This document shows positions 1 through 14,900 of a stretch of 64,000 nucleotides of DNA, piece after piece. Source of the DNA: Chrysomallon squamiferum (lineage: Eukaryota; Mollusca; Gastropoda; Neomphalida; Peltospiridae); the NCBI GenBank assembly GCA_012295275.1, contig CM022672.1, forward strand, positions 15,206,625-15,270,624, given 5' to 3'. Within the stretch, counting starts at the first letter, position 1. Every line of letters starts with the position of its first letter. Below the pieces are notes generated by a model, which was not told the origin of the DNA, did no database searches, and saw nothing but the letters and a program-made list of their open reading frames with translations. Made by a program: the position numbers and the translations under genes.

Positions 1-1394
1 TATAACTCAGAGCAAAATTAATGGAGTGCTCTGTGAAAAATACTATCTGCTTCAGATTAATTTTTAACAACAGATTAACAAAATTAGGAAATAATGTGGA
101 AGCCAAATGGAGATTTAATTTTATTCTTAATAATGAAATGAAAATGTAACAAAAATGATGAAAATGTAATTTTCTTAAAAATTCCATAATCAAATTTATT
201 TTGTCCCTTTTTTTTTCTTCTTTTATGTGTGTTGTGTTTTCACCATTTATATGCTGTGATAAAAATAAGTAATATAAATTGATGGCTTTTTTACATTTCT
301 CTATGCTTATGACTGAGTATTTTTGGTGTTGTGTATGGTATGTTTTAATAGGTTTTTAAAAAAATGTATCACATTTGGTTAAAAAACAAAACAAACAAAA
401 AAAATACTTGTTTATGTAATGTGCATTTATTTATTTTTATTTAGTTTTGTATAAGTGTTAATTCAGTATTTAATTACGTTATTTTTATGAATTAAAATTT
501 ATCAACAACATCCATAGCCTTAGAAATGTGTCTTTACCAAAGAAGAATATAAAAATTCAACACAATATTAGAATTTAATATAGAAAAAAGTTTGAAATAA
601 TTAGTTTTACTATTAGAAAATGTGTTTTATACATGTTTTTATGAATTTGGTAATCACACTAATAGGTTATGTTGTTTGAACCATTCATTTAATTAAATTC
701 TTGTAAACAGACACTTATTTAAATGAATCGGTGATCAATTTGCCTTATGTAAATATTTGCTTTATCTGCAGTGGTTATTAGAATAAAGCTTGTATAAACA
801 AAAATACTAGAATCCTAATTCAAATTGTTTGCATTACTAACAATATTCTTTTTTTCCCCTTCTTTTATGTATTCATTAAATAATGTCATTTTGAGTTTAA
901 ATTACTATCATTAAACAACAAAAAAAGTTTTAAGAAAGATATAATTATTAGGTACAATTTCCCATTAATAGCTATGGGATTTGAGACAAAGGTCAAAAGA
1001 ATTTGCTGCAATTTTTCCTATAGCTCCTATAGCAATAAGCTTTCTTCTGCATCCTTTTTATTCTTAGACAGAAAACTATATATTATGCTGTTTGATAACC
1101 CACTATAAAGTAAATCAGTTTTGAGGTTTATTTCGAAAAATTTGGTTTGCATCAGAAAATGAATTGTAACAGTTCCTAAATTTGATTACTTTTTAAATTT
1201 ATTTTTATTTTTATTTAACTGAAAGAAAAAGTTAAAAAATATAAAAAGTTACAGAGAGAGAGGGGGGGGGAAGAAGACAATAGTATGTGTGATAGTTTTC
1301 TTGATTTTTGCTTTAGAACAAAAATGGTCTGTTTATCAAATTGTTCATAATCAAATTTATTAATATGATTTAACAATACAACCATGTCATAAAA

Positions 1395-1850
1395 TATTGT
1401 CATTCACCACAAAATTTATATTATATGTTGGTACAGTACAACAACATTATGTGAAGTTTTAGAGAAAAAGTATTATTATGATGTAATCGTACAACCATAA
1501 AGTGAATTTATTTACCATTGAATTATAATATGTTGTAGCACATTATGATGTGATGAGGCATACAAGCATGTTGTAATGTGATTTAACTCACCAGTTGTAA
1601 TTTGATGTTACAGTGAAAACATATTATACAACCATATTACAGTGTGATGTCCATATTATAAATTTGTTTGTCACAAAGCAGTAATGTGTTGTTACAGAGC
1701 TAGCATTTTATAATGTAATTTTACAGTACAACACCACTATGATGTTAAAGTAAAATATCGATATAATATTATGTTTAATAGAATGTCGTTACAGTGTCAT
1801 GTACACATGATTCAACTTTTATAATGTGATATTTTACTGTTCAGCCAATC
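1395..1850. repeat. Degenerate short-period repeat
   Basis: Variants of 'tacagtacaacaacattatg' and 'ttgtaatgtgatttaa' recur every few tens of bases across this stretch, too diverged for a clear period. It looks like an old minisatellite. A similar cryptic repeat of gatgtgatat-type words occurs at 30440-30770. Confidence 0.4.
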
Positions 1851-4223
1851 ACACGCTTGCTTTTTGAGTCATGTGACTCCATGTTAAAATAATTTTTAAA
1901 ACCGTTCTTGACTGAGATATGCATAAAATGCAAGGATAAATCAGATGAATAATGAATAAAGCAACATAAAAGCAATTTTCAGAACATGTATTACAAAATA
2001 AAATTAAAAATTGGACTAAAACTGTGACTGTTTATTAAAAGTGTTTATTCTTCTATGCACATTGTTGTACCTTCTACTGTAACAAATAAATAGAAATTAT
2101 ATAATAAATTGAAAACAAATTCACACCTTTTTTATGACATTTATACATTGTTAATGTATATACATTTATATATAAATACTTAAGTGCTGTGCTGTTTATT
2201 TTATTTTTTTATTTTTCAATATCTGAAAATAACTGATATGTGTGAAATTAAGATTACTTATCCAGATAACTGTAATTTTTATTATTATTTTATTTTATGT
2301 AAACAATTGCTGTTAATTAGATGTAATGTAGTTAGCTTTTAATACTAATTTTTAAAAATCTTCTTTCTTTTTATTTCAATCATTTTTGTTTTTAAATTTT
2401 ATTATTTTGCAGTAACTTTCTACATAAAGAATAATTTTTGATAATATTATCATTTTGTATGCCTACATTTCATATTATCACCTACAGTTTGTTTTTGTAA
2501 GGTAATTGTTCTTCATCTTTTGTGTCATTTTTGAAATACACACAGAACATTTTTGTAGCATTAGTATTATGAAGTGGTCTTAATTTCATGGTCTCCATAA
2601 TTATTTTTTTTTTGTGTGTGGTTATTTTTATTTTATTTTTTGGTTCATAAATACATATAATACGTCAACATATTTGAAATATCATGGATTGCCTTTGGTG
2701 TAAATATTTGGAGGTTTTTTAATGTTAAACTCAAGTGACAAATGAAGTAAACTGAGGTATATATTTTTTTTAATGTTTCAGTTTGTGGTAATATGTATTC
2801 GGATATTTTCTTGTATAATGATTTGGATGTGACATGAACAGAAATGATTGTTTTGGTCATCTAATCACCTCCCCCAGCCCCCACAAAAAGCCATTAACTT
2901 CAAAATTATTTGGATTTTAAAAAGTGTTTTGAAATTGTATTTGAAATGTTTTAATCCTTCAGATGACATTGAAAAGAAGATCATATTATTCTTTTTAAAA
3001 TGGCTATGAATTAAAGATTTTTTTAAAAGTAAACCTAGATAAACACACTGTTTTGTATACAATGCCCTTGTTAAACAAAATTTATAGGTTTATTATAAAT
3101 ACAACACTAATAACATTAAAAATACAAAATAAAATGATTTAAACTGTTTTTTCTTTGAATATAATCAGTTGTTCCGGATTACAGTATTCAGGCAGAAAAA
3201 TAATAAGTGAATAAAATTTAAAATGTTTTATCCAGTATTAATGTTTTTAATGGGATACAATTTAACTGCTGTTTTCTTTGTCACCCTATTTTCTTTTCAG
3301 TTTCCATTTTCTTTATTGTAAGAACATTGTGAATTACTGCTGTATTGATAATAAAAGGTTGTTAGAAGTTTTATGATTTTGTTCATCACATTCATTTTGT
3401 AGTTGGGCGTTTTCAACATTTATTTTTTTATTTTATTTTTAATGAATTTCTTAATAAATATTTTGAAGGAATCTATAGAGTTTGTCATTATTTTAAAATA
3501 TGTAATTTAAAGCAAATTTAAACTTTGATCAGGAATACTTTTAGTTTTTGTTCACATAACAGTATGAAAATACCATTTAAAACAGGTCAGCTGTCACATT
3601 TATAAGCATTCATCATGTTTGTGTAAAATGATGACATCAACAAAACTCCTACAAAAAGGCATTTAAAACAGATAAGATCAGCTCTTCATTTGTGAAAATA
3701 TTTGTCTATCTGACATTTTTATTTGTCATTCTAATTTGTACTTATTCTTAAAAATAGAAATTAACTGCACCCTGATCCTTCTTTGCACTGTTATCCACTT
3801 AAATTCTTGCATCCAACCCATTTCACTTTAATAAAATCAGTACTTTTGTATATGTTTTTAGCAAAATTTTCACATCCTAATGTGATCCAACTTAGTTTTT
3901 AAGCTAGTTATCTTTTACTTGCCTGCTCTTTCCACTGTTGAGAAAACAACACAAAGGCTTTTGACATCGTCATGCACTACTTGCTACTGAAACTGCATCA
4001 ACATGCATTATTAATTTTAAACAGCATCAACTGTTTATTATACTTTCTCTTTTATTATTTTTCCATTGATTAAATTTGAATAATGTTTATTGATAGAAAA
4101 AATGTTTTCACCACCCATCATTTGTATTGGGTTTTTAAAGTGAAATTCAAAGAAAATATTTAGATGTTTGTTATTAGATTTAAAAAAAAAAAAATTTAAT
4201 GTATAATTTTCTTCCATCTTTCA

Positions 4224-4323
4224 GAATGTCAGTGTGTTTGTGTGCATGCTTCAGTCAGGTGTGAAATGCCCAAATGCAGCCTATTGCAAAATACTACAAA
4301 TTTTCTTCCAACTCAGTACTTCA
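4224..4323 (+). other. Exon-like island of unknown origin
   Basis: A pyrimidine-rich tract ending in 'cttccatctttcag' precedes this 100-base segment, and 'ttcaggtaaggt' follows it, so it carries a good acceptor and donor on the plus strand. One frame is open throughout and would read NVSVFVCMLQSGVKC and onward. Base composition is less AT-rich than the surroundings. I recognise no domain and find no partner exon. It could be a noncoding-RNA exon, an exon of a gene left of the window, or chance. Confidence 0.3.
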
Positions 4324-5689
4324 GGTAAGGTTAGTAGGGCATGTTGCGTCACAATTTGAACTCCCACCCTTAAGATGGCTGTTATGATTATTGTTGCATA
4401 TTTCAAGGTTCCCAGTTGGTTTGCTCAGATTTAGTTTTGGTCGGACAAGTTTATATACTGATGGTAACTTTCACAGAAAAAATTTGTCAAATGTTCCAGC
4501 ATGCCTCTCAACACAGGTGTCTTGGAGCACCAAGCTAGGCACTTCCAACCATGTAAAATAAATAATAAAAACACCCAGATAGCTTTAAAATAAATGTGGA
4601 AGAAAAACAAAACTTGGGGTTGTGGATACTACCCACTATTGCAATGTCAGCATAACATGGTTAATTGTTTAGCTGCAGTTTCATGAGTAATAAAAATATA
4701 AAACCATATCATTGGTTTCTAATGCTTTTATTGTTGTGTAGAAGGTTTTAGTGTAGACTGCATTTACTAAGTATGTTATGAAGATAATCTTTTAATAAAC
4801 TACTTGGGGAACACTGGATCACTAGTACACTCTGCCCCATCACAGCTTTCTGTCTGAATAAACAGAAAAACTAGTCACTGGCAGATACACAACTCATAGC
4901 TGATTATTATGACATGACTAGGTTTAATGGATATTGATTACGTAAATAATAGTACAAGAAGTCAGTTTGGACCACTAACTTAATATAGAATTTTTATCTT
5001 GCAAACTTTTTTTTTATTAAAGGTTTTGTCAGTTGAAAAATAAACTGCATAAATAGCTGCAGCTGTAACAGAGATACAAGTAGGTCCAAGTCCCACTGTC
5101 CCAGTTATTATCTTAATTGTATTTATCATTTTATGAAACCTTTTCATGAAGGCATAATCTAAGGACATTGATAAACACAAGTCATGGAGCACTGTTTTGG
5201 ATAGAGTGCGTTAAGGTGGATTAATCTGGCTTAAATGGAGAATTAGAAATTAAAAATAAGTCCATTATTTATGATAGTTTGGAAGGTCTTTAACACTTAA
5301 ATATGGAACAAAACCCAATGCCTACCATTAGTGAATGACAAAGAAAAGGATAAATGATAAAACGCTTCCTTGTTATATTACTGAAATTATGATGTTATCT
5401 GCTAAAAATAAAGTTATTATGTTTATTTGTTCATATCTACATTGTAAACCAAAGGGTCAGTGTGCATTTCTTTTCTTAAAGACAAATATAATCATATTAT
5501 ACCAAAATACCATATTAATATATATATATGAAAAATTTAAATATCAGTAATGGTAGTATTATTAGTAGTAGTTTTAGTATTGGTATTTGCAAATGACAAC
5601 AACAAAAAAAACACACACCCATTTGCATTCTTAAGCCAATATTACAATATTAAAAGAAAAACAAACGAAGTATTTCCAAGGTAAAACAG

Positions 5690-5695
5690 TTTAAT
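5690..5695 (-). terminator. Candidate poly(A) signal of TCERG1
   Basis: On the minus strand this reads ATTAAA, about 100 bases past the TCERG1 stop codon. ATTAAA is the commonest variant of the animal polyadenylation hexamer. A canonical AATAAA also occurs near 5420, so a longer 3' UTR is equally possible. Hexamers are frequent by chance in DNA this AT-rich. Confidence 0.35.
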
Positions 5696-5797
5696 TTTTA
5701 AAATGGCTTTAACTGATGATTACGTCACATGATAACAAGATACATGAATGTCTTTCACACATAAATTATAACAAATGATTAAAAAAGTGATAAAAGC

Positions 5798-5938
5798 CTA
5801 TTTAGTGCCCCGGCGGGTTGGCTCAGAGGCAGTTGGGGGTGGAGGTGGACCCTTCCTTTCCAGATCTTCAATATACTGTATCAACATCTTCTTCCGTTCA
5901 TCTGCTACACAATCCAGAATCAGGTAACGCTTGTCATT
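5798..5938 (-). CDS. TCERG1: TCERG1 exon 21: end of FF6 and C-terminus
   Basis: Encodes [30 protein letters not shown] and the tail [16 protein letters not shown] before the TAG stop. The proline run followed by a short basic end is the conserved C-terminus of TCERG1. Confidence 0.95.
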   Translation of the reverse strand, partial: NDKRYLILDCVADERKKMLIQYIEDLERKGPPPPPTASEPTRRGTK

Positions 5939-8900
5939 CTGTGACAAAAGAAAATTCATAATCTCAAATTAACGAAATTGTTCCTATGAAATGTCAATTT
6001 ATTATTCTACCACGACTTGTTGAAAAAGCTAAATTCTGATTACTGAACCAGTGAATTCAAAGATAAGCAAACAGCACATATTTAATGAGGCTGGTTTACA
6101 CAAACATCCACTTAACCTATGTTTGCCGATTTGGTGTTTTCATTAGCATTTTAATTTCACTTTATATTTATCACTATATTTAGATAACTGCCAAATTGAT
6201 TTTCATTGAAACAGTTCATCTGAGTTGAAAATGACATTAGTTATTTATTTGGGCCATTTTAATTTTTTACATTTCCATGATGTCACAACCAGTGGCCACC
6301 TGCACTCCCATGCACTCACAGAAACCACATTCTCATTTATTCACAGATGTCACTTTCACAAGGACAATTACTGTCTGACATATTAAAAGCAGTTTAGGAG
6401 TGAAGGGTTCAGAAAAATCTGCGACATTTCATTTCATTTACTATTGTTTATATATTAATGAAATTGGGGAATTAGGTATTCTACACTTGTACAAATTAAT
6501 ATACCACTGGTCAATGATGGCATTTAAAGATTATCTCTTCAACAAAATTGATCTGTCCTGCCTGATTCCAAAATGTTTGCTATGCCTATTCAAAACAGCT
6601 ACACTTATTTCATTTTTTTGTGATGGGTAACAGGACTGAACACTGCTAAATATTAGCATTTAGAGGTGTTCAGTTCATAATCACCTACATCAAAAATGAA
6701 ATCAGTTTAGGTTTATCTCCTAATTCTGTTGAAAAATATTATTTTTTTTTTTTTCTGGTTTCAAATCTGTTATTGAAAATACATATTACATAGTTACAAG
6801 TATATAAAGTTTAACAAATATTATTTTGGAATCATTTCACTTTAAAACAGTTTTGGGGGACAATGATTATGTATAGACTATGATAAATTTTTAACTTATC
6901 AATAAAAGCAGTAACTTTCTCTATTCTGAATAACTCAATAATCACAATTCATAATTAGACAATTATTCATGTTAAAGTGTGAGACATAAACGGAGTTAAC
7001 TGTAATTCCATTTAAATAATTACCTGCAGCATTTTCTCAATGTCCTTCAGCAAATTCTCATTTTCTTCCATCATTTTTCTTGACCTAGAGGAATTAAATA
7101 AAAATAACAAGTAAGAAAAAACAATTCTCCTTTCCCCACCAAAAACCCTTGACTAGCATAAGCAACAAACAGTGTATTAATGATATTTATCAAATATTTT
7201 TGTAAAAAGCAAAACAAATTAAAATCTTAAGATACTTACTTGTATGTTATAAGTTTCGATTCTTTGAGAAGTTCCCGGAAATCAGCCTTTGCCTGAACAA
7301 ATTTCTCATGCATGTATTCTGAAAATTCTTTTTCTCTTTTCTGAAAAAGTAAAGAAGACAAAATTAATAATAAAGGTAATAAAAAAAAGAAAAGGAAAAA
7401 AGAAAAAATGGTGCCATTTACATATATTAAATATGCATAGATTTAAGAACTACTTGAAAGTTCTTTAAATTAACAATAAAAAAAATATTTTTTCCCCACC
7501 ATTTACATATTATGGATACATAAATTTAGGAAGTGATGCTTAACAGTTATTAATATCAAGAGTCTTAATTAATGCAAAATCTTCTTATGACAATATATAT
7601 TTATTTTTGAATAAATAACCATAATTAAATTTTAAATAACCCAGTGTTATTTAAGTACACTGCTATCAATCTTTGACAACATTAACATAACAAGTTAATG
7701 AGGAAACATGGATGACTCATTTTCCCTGCTTAATGGTATTTTGTAAATATTTTTTTTAATTAGTGAATGTTTAAAACAATAAACTGGAAATGATAAAAAA
7801 TATGTTTAGACTGTTTGTTTATATATATATATAGTTAAAGACCATACCCTGTCACTGGATGAAAATTTTGTGTATCTGGGATCTTCTTTGATGAGTTTCT
7901 TAATTTCCTTCCAGCTGGACGACAGAGTTATCTTAAAATGAAGCATTTTCATAAACATAAAACATGAGAACAAAAGATCAGCTTTTGCTATGAAACTGAA
8001 GTTTCTACTGATGACATTTCCGGATTTTCTATAATTATTACATATTTTAATTTTGATCCAGAGTGAATTTGTTATGCTGTTGCCAGACAAGAAGAGGTAT
8101 AGTTTTGCTAGATACATATACATATTTTTAATTTATTCTCAAAGACAGCAAAGCACAGACAACACCAGTCTGAATAATGAGAAGAACATTTTTTTTATAC
8201 TCAGATGAACTTATTTTGAAATCATTTACACTTCTCAGGTGACCATTCCAAACACAATATTGCAATTTAACATTCAAGTTCACTTCATACCTGGGAGGTC
8301 TCATCCAGCAGTTTATGAAACATCTCCTTTGACCTTTTAGCCAGTAGGTCAATGTGTTCTTCAAACAGTTTTTCTTTCTCTTCACGATCAATCTGGTCTG
8401 CCAAGTCCCAGCGATGATCTTTTCTCAGCTGTTTTCGTGTGTCACGCCAGCTTGACTCACAGTTACGTACCTGACAAACAAACAAGTACATGCGATTTTT
8501 ATTCAACTTTCTTCATGATGAAAATATACAGTATATTTCTATCCACGTAGATGCTGTAACTTGCAAAAAGATATAACATTTGATACTTCAAAAAAAAAGT
8601 AAAACAAAAGACTTACAGTTAATTTAAATTTTATAAAAAAAAACGAAAGCAAACATATAATCAGTAATGAAACTGGCTACAAAGTAACAGTTGTAAAATA
8701 ACTGAATTAATACTTTATATTTGTTTTTTGAAAACTGAACACGAACTGAACGTGAATGCAATATGCTGAAAAGCATATCTTCTTCACAACAAAATACTAA
8801 TCATACTAATAATAAGAAGACCTGCAGATAAAGAATTCAGCTAATTTAATCAATTATTAAACTAGTCTAAAAAGAAAAAAGTAAAATAAAACTAAATTAA

Positions 8901-11900
8901 TATTAAAGCAATTAACACAAATATAAACTGGAAAAATATCTTATTATTATTCATGTTCAATCACCAAACTGTGCTGGCAAACACATGCACATGTATCCAC
9001 TCCTACACACACACGCATATTTATTCATGTGCACAAACAAACGGTGCACATTCACTGTTTAATTTTTCTTTCTCTCTCTATTTTTATCCTTTTTACTCCT
9101 ACACAAATGGCAGATAGCCAACAATGAAAGCACTGACCAGATCGGACAGCAAGGCTTTGAAATGCTGTACAGCTTCATCTTTCTTGTGCTGTTCTCGTTC
9201 TTTATCTCGTTCGCGCAGTGAGTTTGACAGAGATCTCTGAACCTCCTTCTCTCGTTCTCTAATGCTGTGTTCTACTCGCTCCTGTTTTTCTTTTGTCTTG
9301 CGCTCTTCGTCGTCAGAATCCTGAGAATAAATTCAATGTATTAACAACAATTCTAGACCTTCACGACAGTACTTTCTTTAAAGATATTTAAACATTAACA
9401 GTCATTTGGCATCAAATTTCATAAACATTAATAGAGAAATTGTATGATAATACTGACCTCACTAGTGAAGAGGTTAGTGTATCTGCTCCCGCATACTTTT
9501 ATATTGTATCTATTTAACATCTACCATTTTGTTATTCTGTTACAAAACTGTATTTTTCTTATTTGCACATTTTAGTGCAATTTTAATGGCTTTATAACAT
9601 TCAGCGATCATTTGACTGACTGAAGATTTATATATAACTAGTCCAGTTTGAAAAGCATTAATGAGGTTTAATTTTTTGGGTTATAAAGTTAATTCATAAA
9701 GACAATTTTACCAGGGAAAGGTATTTGAAATAAAAGTAGATATCCAAGTAGCAAGACTGGACATGAATGGACAGGATGTAATTACAGTGCTTTGAAAAAA
9801 TGGTCACTGTATGTGTTATGTTATTTTTTATGTTTCAGAACTGAAACTTGATGGAAATAATCCCCTTTTGTTACCGTAAAAAAAAAACTAGTTATTTTTT
9901 TTGACAAGTGGTTTCTTTTATTTTGGGCTATATTTTTTTTTTATTATAGTACCCCATTTTATGAACATCTCCAACCCAAACCAAAATATGTATGTGTATA
10001 TATATATTATTTAAACTGCTGGGATTCATCCCAGACATGTGTTTCTACAAAATAACAGAGAAATTAGTCTTTATTTACATACTTCAAAAGATATATATTC
10101 TTTTCATTCATATTAAGCACCAAAAGAGAGTTGCATAAAGGTTATATCAAAAGAATATTAAATTTTTCCAAGATTTTTTCTCTCATTTTGTAGTGTTTGT
10201 TTTTAACTATATACATATTACAAATCTGGAATCTCAGACACAAATAGTTTTCAAGCAGCATCTTCCCAAAACTATTAGGATAGTTTGAGCAAAGATACAT
10301 GATTAAAAAAAACCAAATGAAGTTTTTATAAACCATATTTCTACTTATTATGTCTATAGGGTGATGTTATACATTATTATTATGTTTTATGTGTATATGC
10401 ACTTTCTTTTGCAAAAAACCAGAAACTTTTATCTCAAAAAGAAAATTTATTTATGTTAGTGTGTCCCCTTAAAGTGATTTTTTTTTTTTTTTTAACTTTC
10501 TCCCTTATTATACATTTTCTACTCTGCTTATAATTCAGTTAGTGTAAGTTTACTTCAGTTCACAAGAATAATAATTATCAGTAATGGGCATTCAGGACAT
10601 CCCTCAACCATATTAATTGACATTAAACTTCTTTAACACCTTCAATCTTTCCCTGCATCTGTTTTGACTTTCTGTTGTCAGTTATATCCATCTTGGTAGT
10701 AAAATGGTTAGTATCTTTTTCAGCCTTTATTAACCAATGTTAACAGTATATTTACATAAAAAGTATACTTTCATTTTATTAACTGATATTTAAATATATT
10801 TCATTCACATATCTAATTAACTAATGTTTAACGGTATATTTAAATATAGTGCATTCACATATCTAATTAACTAATGTTATAACAATATGTTTAAATGTAA
10901 AGTACACCTACATCTTCGATGTTTCTGACGTAATCTTTAAACCAGTCTTCCCGACGAGAACTGCTTTCAACAGCTTCGTATCGTGGGTCAGTGTTTATCT
11001 TCTTTTTTATTTCACTCCAGCGGGAATGTCGGTCAATCCCTTCAGTCTCCTTCAAGAGTTTGATAAAGTCGTTTTTCAGCTGAAAATACAAATGTACGGT
11101 TCTAGATTTCAGACAAAACAAACATTTACATTAAACATTGTTTTATTTCCTGAAAAAGAAAACTGTGTTTAGTTTGGAAAATTTACATATGTCTTTTAAT
11201 ATCTTATTATAATATTGGAGAACATACATAACACAAACACTTTAAAATAAAATAAAGTAATAAAACTGAAAGAAGGAATTCACGTTTATTGGTCCTAAAC
11301 TGTACTGTAGTTTCATTTTCTTAAATTGATATAGTAACATTTATATTTAAATTACAAATTAAGTATTAATTTTTTTTTGTGATCTTGAAGTTTAAAAAGA
11401 TAAAAATATATATATATATAAATATATATATAATATATATACATATAAATATATATATAATATATATACATATAAATATATATATATATTCTTTAGGTAG
11501 TATTCATTAGAAAAATAAAAAGTGAGGAATTGTAGCTTATTAAATGAATAACAAGTCTCCAACTTAATAAAAAAAAAAAAAAAAAAAAAAGATACATAAT
11601 ATAATAGTTTATTGTGATGGTGACAGCCTATTTCTTTGTCAACATGCATCACTGAAACACAGTGATAATGTTACATGAAATATAAACATTTTGCATTCCA
11701 CTAACAGATAATACCAATTCATAACAATTTAACAGTTATCTAGTATGCATAAAATAGAAAAAAATAAAATGAGAATAAATTGACAGATGTCTTGGATCTA
11801 CCCATCACAGAACCTTTCCCATTCATAGCAGTGGAACAAAAATACAATCTGCTATTTAGTAATAATTTGGAACAAAAGTTACATTTATTTTGTTAAATAC

Positions 11901-14900
11901 TATTGCCTAGAAAGATTCCCCATTTTTATATTATCCCCAAATAATTAGAACCAAAATAATTATCAATATTTACCACCCAGGATCAAGATCATTTTTATTA
12001 TTTTTTTTTAAAAATTGAATTAAATAAATTATTAAATAGTGTAATAAAATTGAAGGATTTTAGTTTAGCCTATAAAGTGAAGGACAAATAGCAAGTTTTC
12101 AACATAACAAGATTTTCCCCAACTGATTCTGAATGTATAATTATCTACAAATTATATTACAATAATACTGTGTGTATAGTAAATTCCATACACATATTTG
12201 AGCAAATATCATTTTAAAATGCTGTACTATATTCTACACAAATCATCTGATTTTCAAAAGATAAGCAAACTTGACAACCTGGACTTGAAATGTTATGATT
12301 TGTTTCATAAATATTCAGTTAACGAAAAATGCCACTTTCACTGCAAGTATCAAATTTCCTGGTCTTGCCAAGTCAGGATTACACATGGAACTGTCAAACA
12401 ATTATAACCAAATTGTAAAGCCAACAACAAAATTTTGTTTAAAACAGATCACAGCAGTATAGTGAAATAAATGTCAGCTTGCATCCCCACATACAAAACA
12501 GTAATAAAAAAAAAAAAATTTTTTTTTGTTAAAATAATGAAAACCATGAACTTGATATTAAGCAGAATATTCCAAGAAAAATGTATGTAGTGTAGAGAAG
12601 AGCCAATTTATCAATTTACCAAATTTCAAAAGGAAAAAAAAAAGAAAAAGATAATAATAAAAACAAATATTATAAAACCTATCGTGAACCAGGTCATTTT
12701 AGAAACAGATTTTGTCTAAAGATTTTTACAGTTGCAAAAATAAGATATACCATTGACAGACAAAATGCCATCAGAACTCGTGTGTAAACTGAGGTAATTA
12801 AAACTATAAGTAATATGTTAATGACTATTAAAGGAGAAACCTACTACAGACAAACCATGAACTATTTTCACTAGTTAACAGTGTGGGATCTTTTACATGT
12901 ATCTTCTTGCACACATGAAAGCCTACATATCAAATATTAACAATCGCTATAATGGGAAAACAGCCCATAATGCCAACAAACTGCAGCTAACTCTTAGTAA
13001 GTTGTTGATATAAAAACCACTGTGTTGTAGAAGAAACAACAGGACGTATTTTTTCATTTGCGGGAAGCTGATTTCACAAAGATACTATGTTCAGTTCAGC
13101 AGTAAGTGTAGTACAAGCTGGGACCTTTTTGTTTTTATGATTCCATTCATGTCCTGCAATAGGCAACACTCGGATACAAATACCGAATATATTTGTTATT
13201 AGTTAATGACCAAGGAAAAACAACACCATACACCAAATTAACATTTATACAAATAGCATTACATAACTGTTTATATATGGGTTTTTTTCCTTCTTATTTT
13301 TGGATGCATAAAATACAGACATACCCATATTACTGACTCAATGTTTATTTGAATTTAAAGAATGTTTTTTTTTTTTTTTTTATGAGATGTTTCCGAGTGT
13401 CACATACTACATACAGTTGAAGAATGCTTAACTTCTGATCATCAGAGTACCATACTTCATATCAGATGCCCACTTTATAAAAACATGTTTATGATGACAC
13501 AAATACAGTCAATTAAATAACAGAATCCCCGGCAGCTGCCATTTCTTCAGACTTGTATATTTTAAATATTTATATATCTTAATGTATTTTTAAAAATAAC
13601 ATTTGTTAAGTAGTGGTCAAAACAATAAATGAAAAATTAGAAACTTTAATTCCATTTTGTTCTTTTTAAAATAACAACAAATAAAATAAAAAAATAAAAT
13701 AAAATAAAATAAAATAAAATAAAATAAAATAAATAGTAACTAGTAGCTAACAGAAAAGCATTACAAATTAATAATATATGATTAATGGCAGATTTTTAAA
13801 TATATGAATACTGGTTTAAAATCATATTTTAATATCAATACTTGTCTGAGGTCAGCCATAAATGCTCTTCTTTTTGATGATGTGAAATGGGAATCCAGTT
13901 GCAATCTTTCAACAGGCTACTGAATAGCAGCATGAAATCTCGCAGCCAGCAAAGCACATTCTGAGTCCTTTAAGAGGAACATTAAGTAAATTTTGTTTTG
14001 TTTGCTTGTTGCTTTGTTTCTTGAATCTATTTCAAATGCTTTGGGTACACATATTCATTTCCACATTTTGAAAAATAATGGTCAATCCACATTCAGTTGA
14101 CTTGAGTATAATAGCTAATTTCCAAAACAGCTATTAGAAATTATCTTCTTATGAATTCCTTCAATATCTAAGCAAAGTAATATATGTAGAAAAAATAATA
14201 ACTTTATATTTGCAGTTTTTCTCGAGTTTTGCATCCAAAATACTGTATTTAATTTGATAAAAACAAGTCTGAAAAAATGGCAAATTTTACATCTGGCATA
14301 GTTTCTAATTGTGAGCTGTTCATTCTACAACTATTTTCAAAATCTTTTTGCAGTTATGCAAAACATAAGTTCAGTGACAAATTAGAAAGCAATAAAGCAA
14401 ACAACTTATTAATTTTTTTCTTTATAAATTGATTCATAAATTAAATAATTTAAAATAATAATTTTAAACCTAAAATTTTAAATCACAATGTCAGAATTGT
14501 TTTAGCAACTGCCAAAATTTACATCAACAAGGTAGCATCTATTTCCATATACATTTACTGCAGCATTATTCATTTTTTTTAAACAATATCTGTTTTTAAC
14601 GTAATAAAAGACAATTAAATAAAAATATATAAAATAAATGAAAACTTTTTCTTTCGGTTTTATGAATACATTTCAAAATAAAATTAATGCGACATTGTCG
14701 ACAGATGAAAAATGAAGTTAAGAATGCACAGCCCACTGTTAAAATTAGGGCAGCATTTGTTTATCTGCTGCGCCTATCTTCCTGAATTATCATTCAGTAA
14801 TATGAAGAATACATAGATACCAGGCTTTGCTCAAAATATGTGCTAGCCTCGAGCTTTCGGACGAAATGTCGACATATCCCATAATGCAATGAGTGTCGGG

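Larger units (their letters stand above)
1..5797. other. AT-rich intergenic region downstream of TCERG1
   Basis: No gene can be supported here. Short open frames exist on both strands but have the Lys/Asn/Phe/Ile composition of AT-rich noncoding DNA and no flanking splice sites. Exceptions described separately are a degenerate repeat near 1395-1850 and an exon-like island at 4224-4323. The part nearest 5797 should contain the TCERG1 3' untranslated region. Confidence 0.7.

Noticed and set aside
4980-5192. Minus-strand 70-residue frame with a hydrophobic, protein-like middle
   Set aside because: Looks somewhat protein-like (IITGTVGLGPTCISVTAAAI) but has no splice partner, lies within the probable TCERG1 3' region and matches no family I know.
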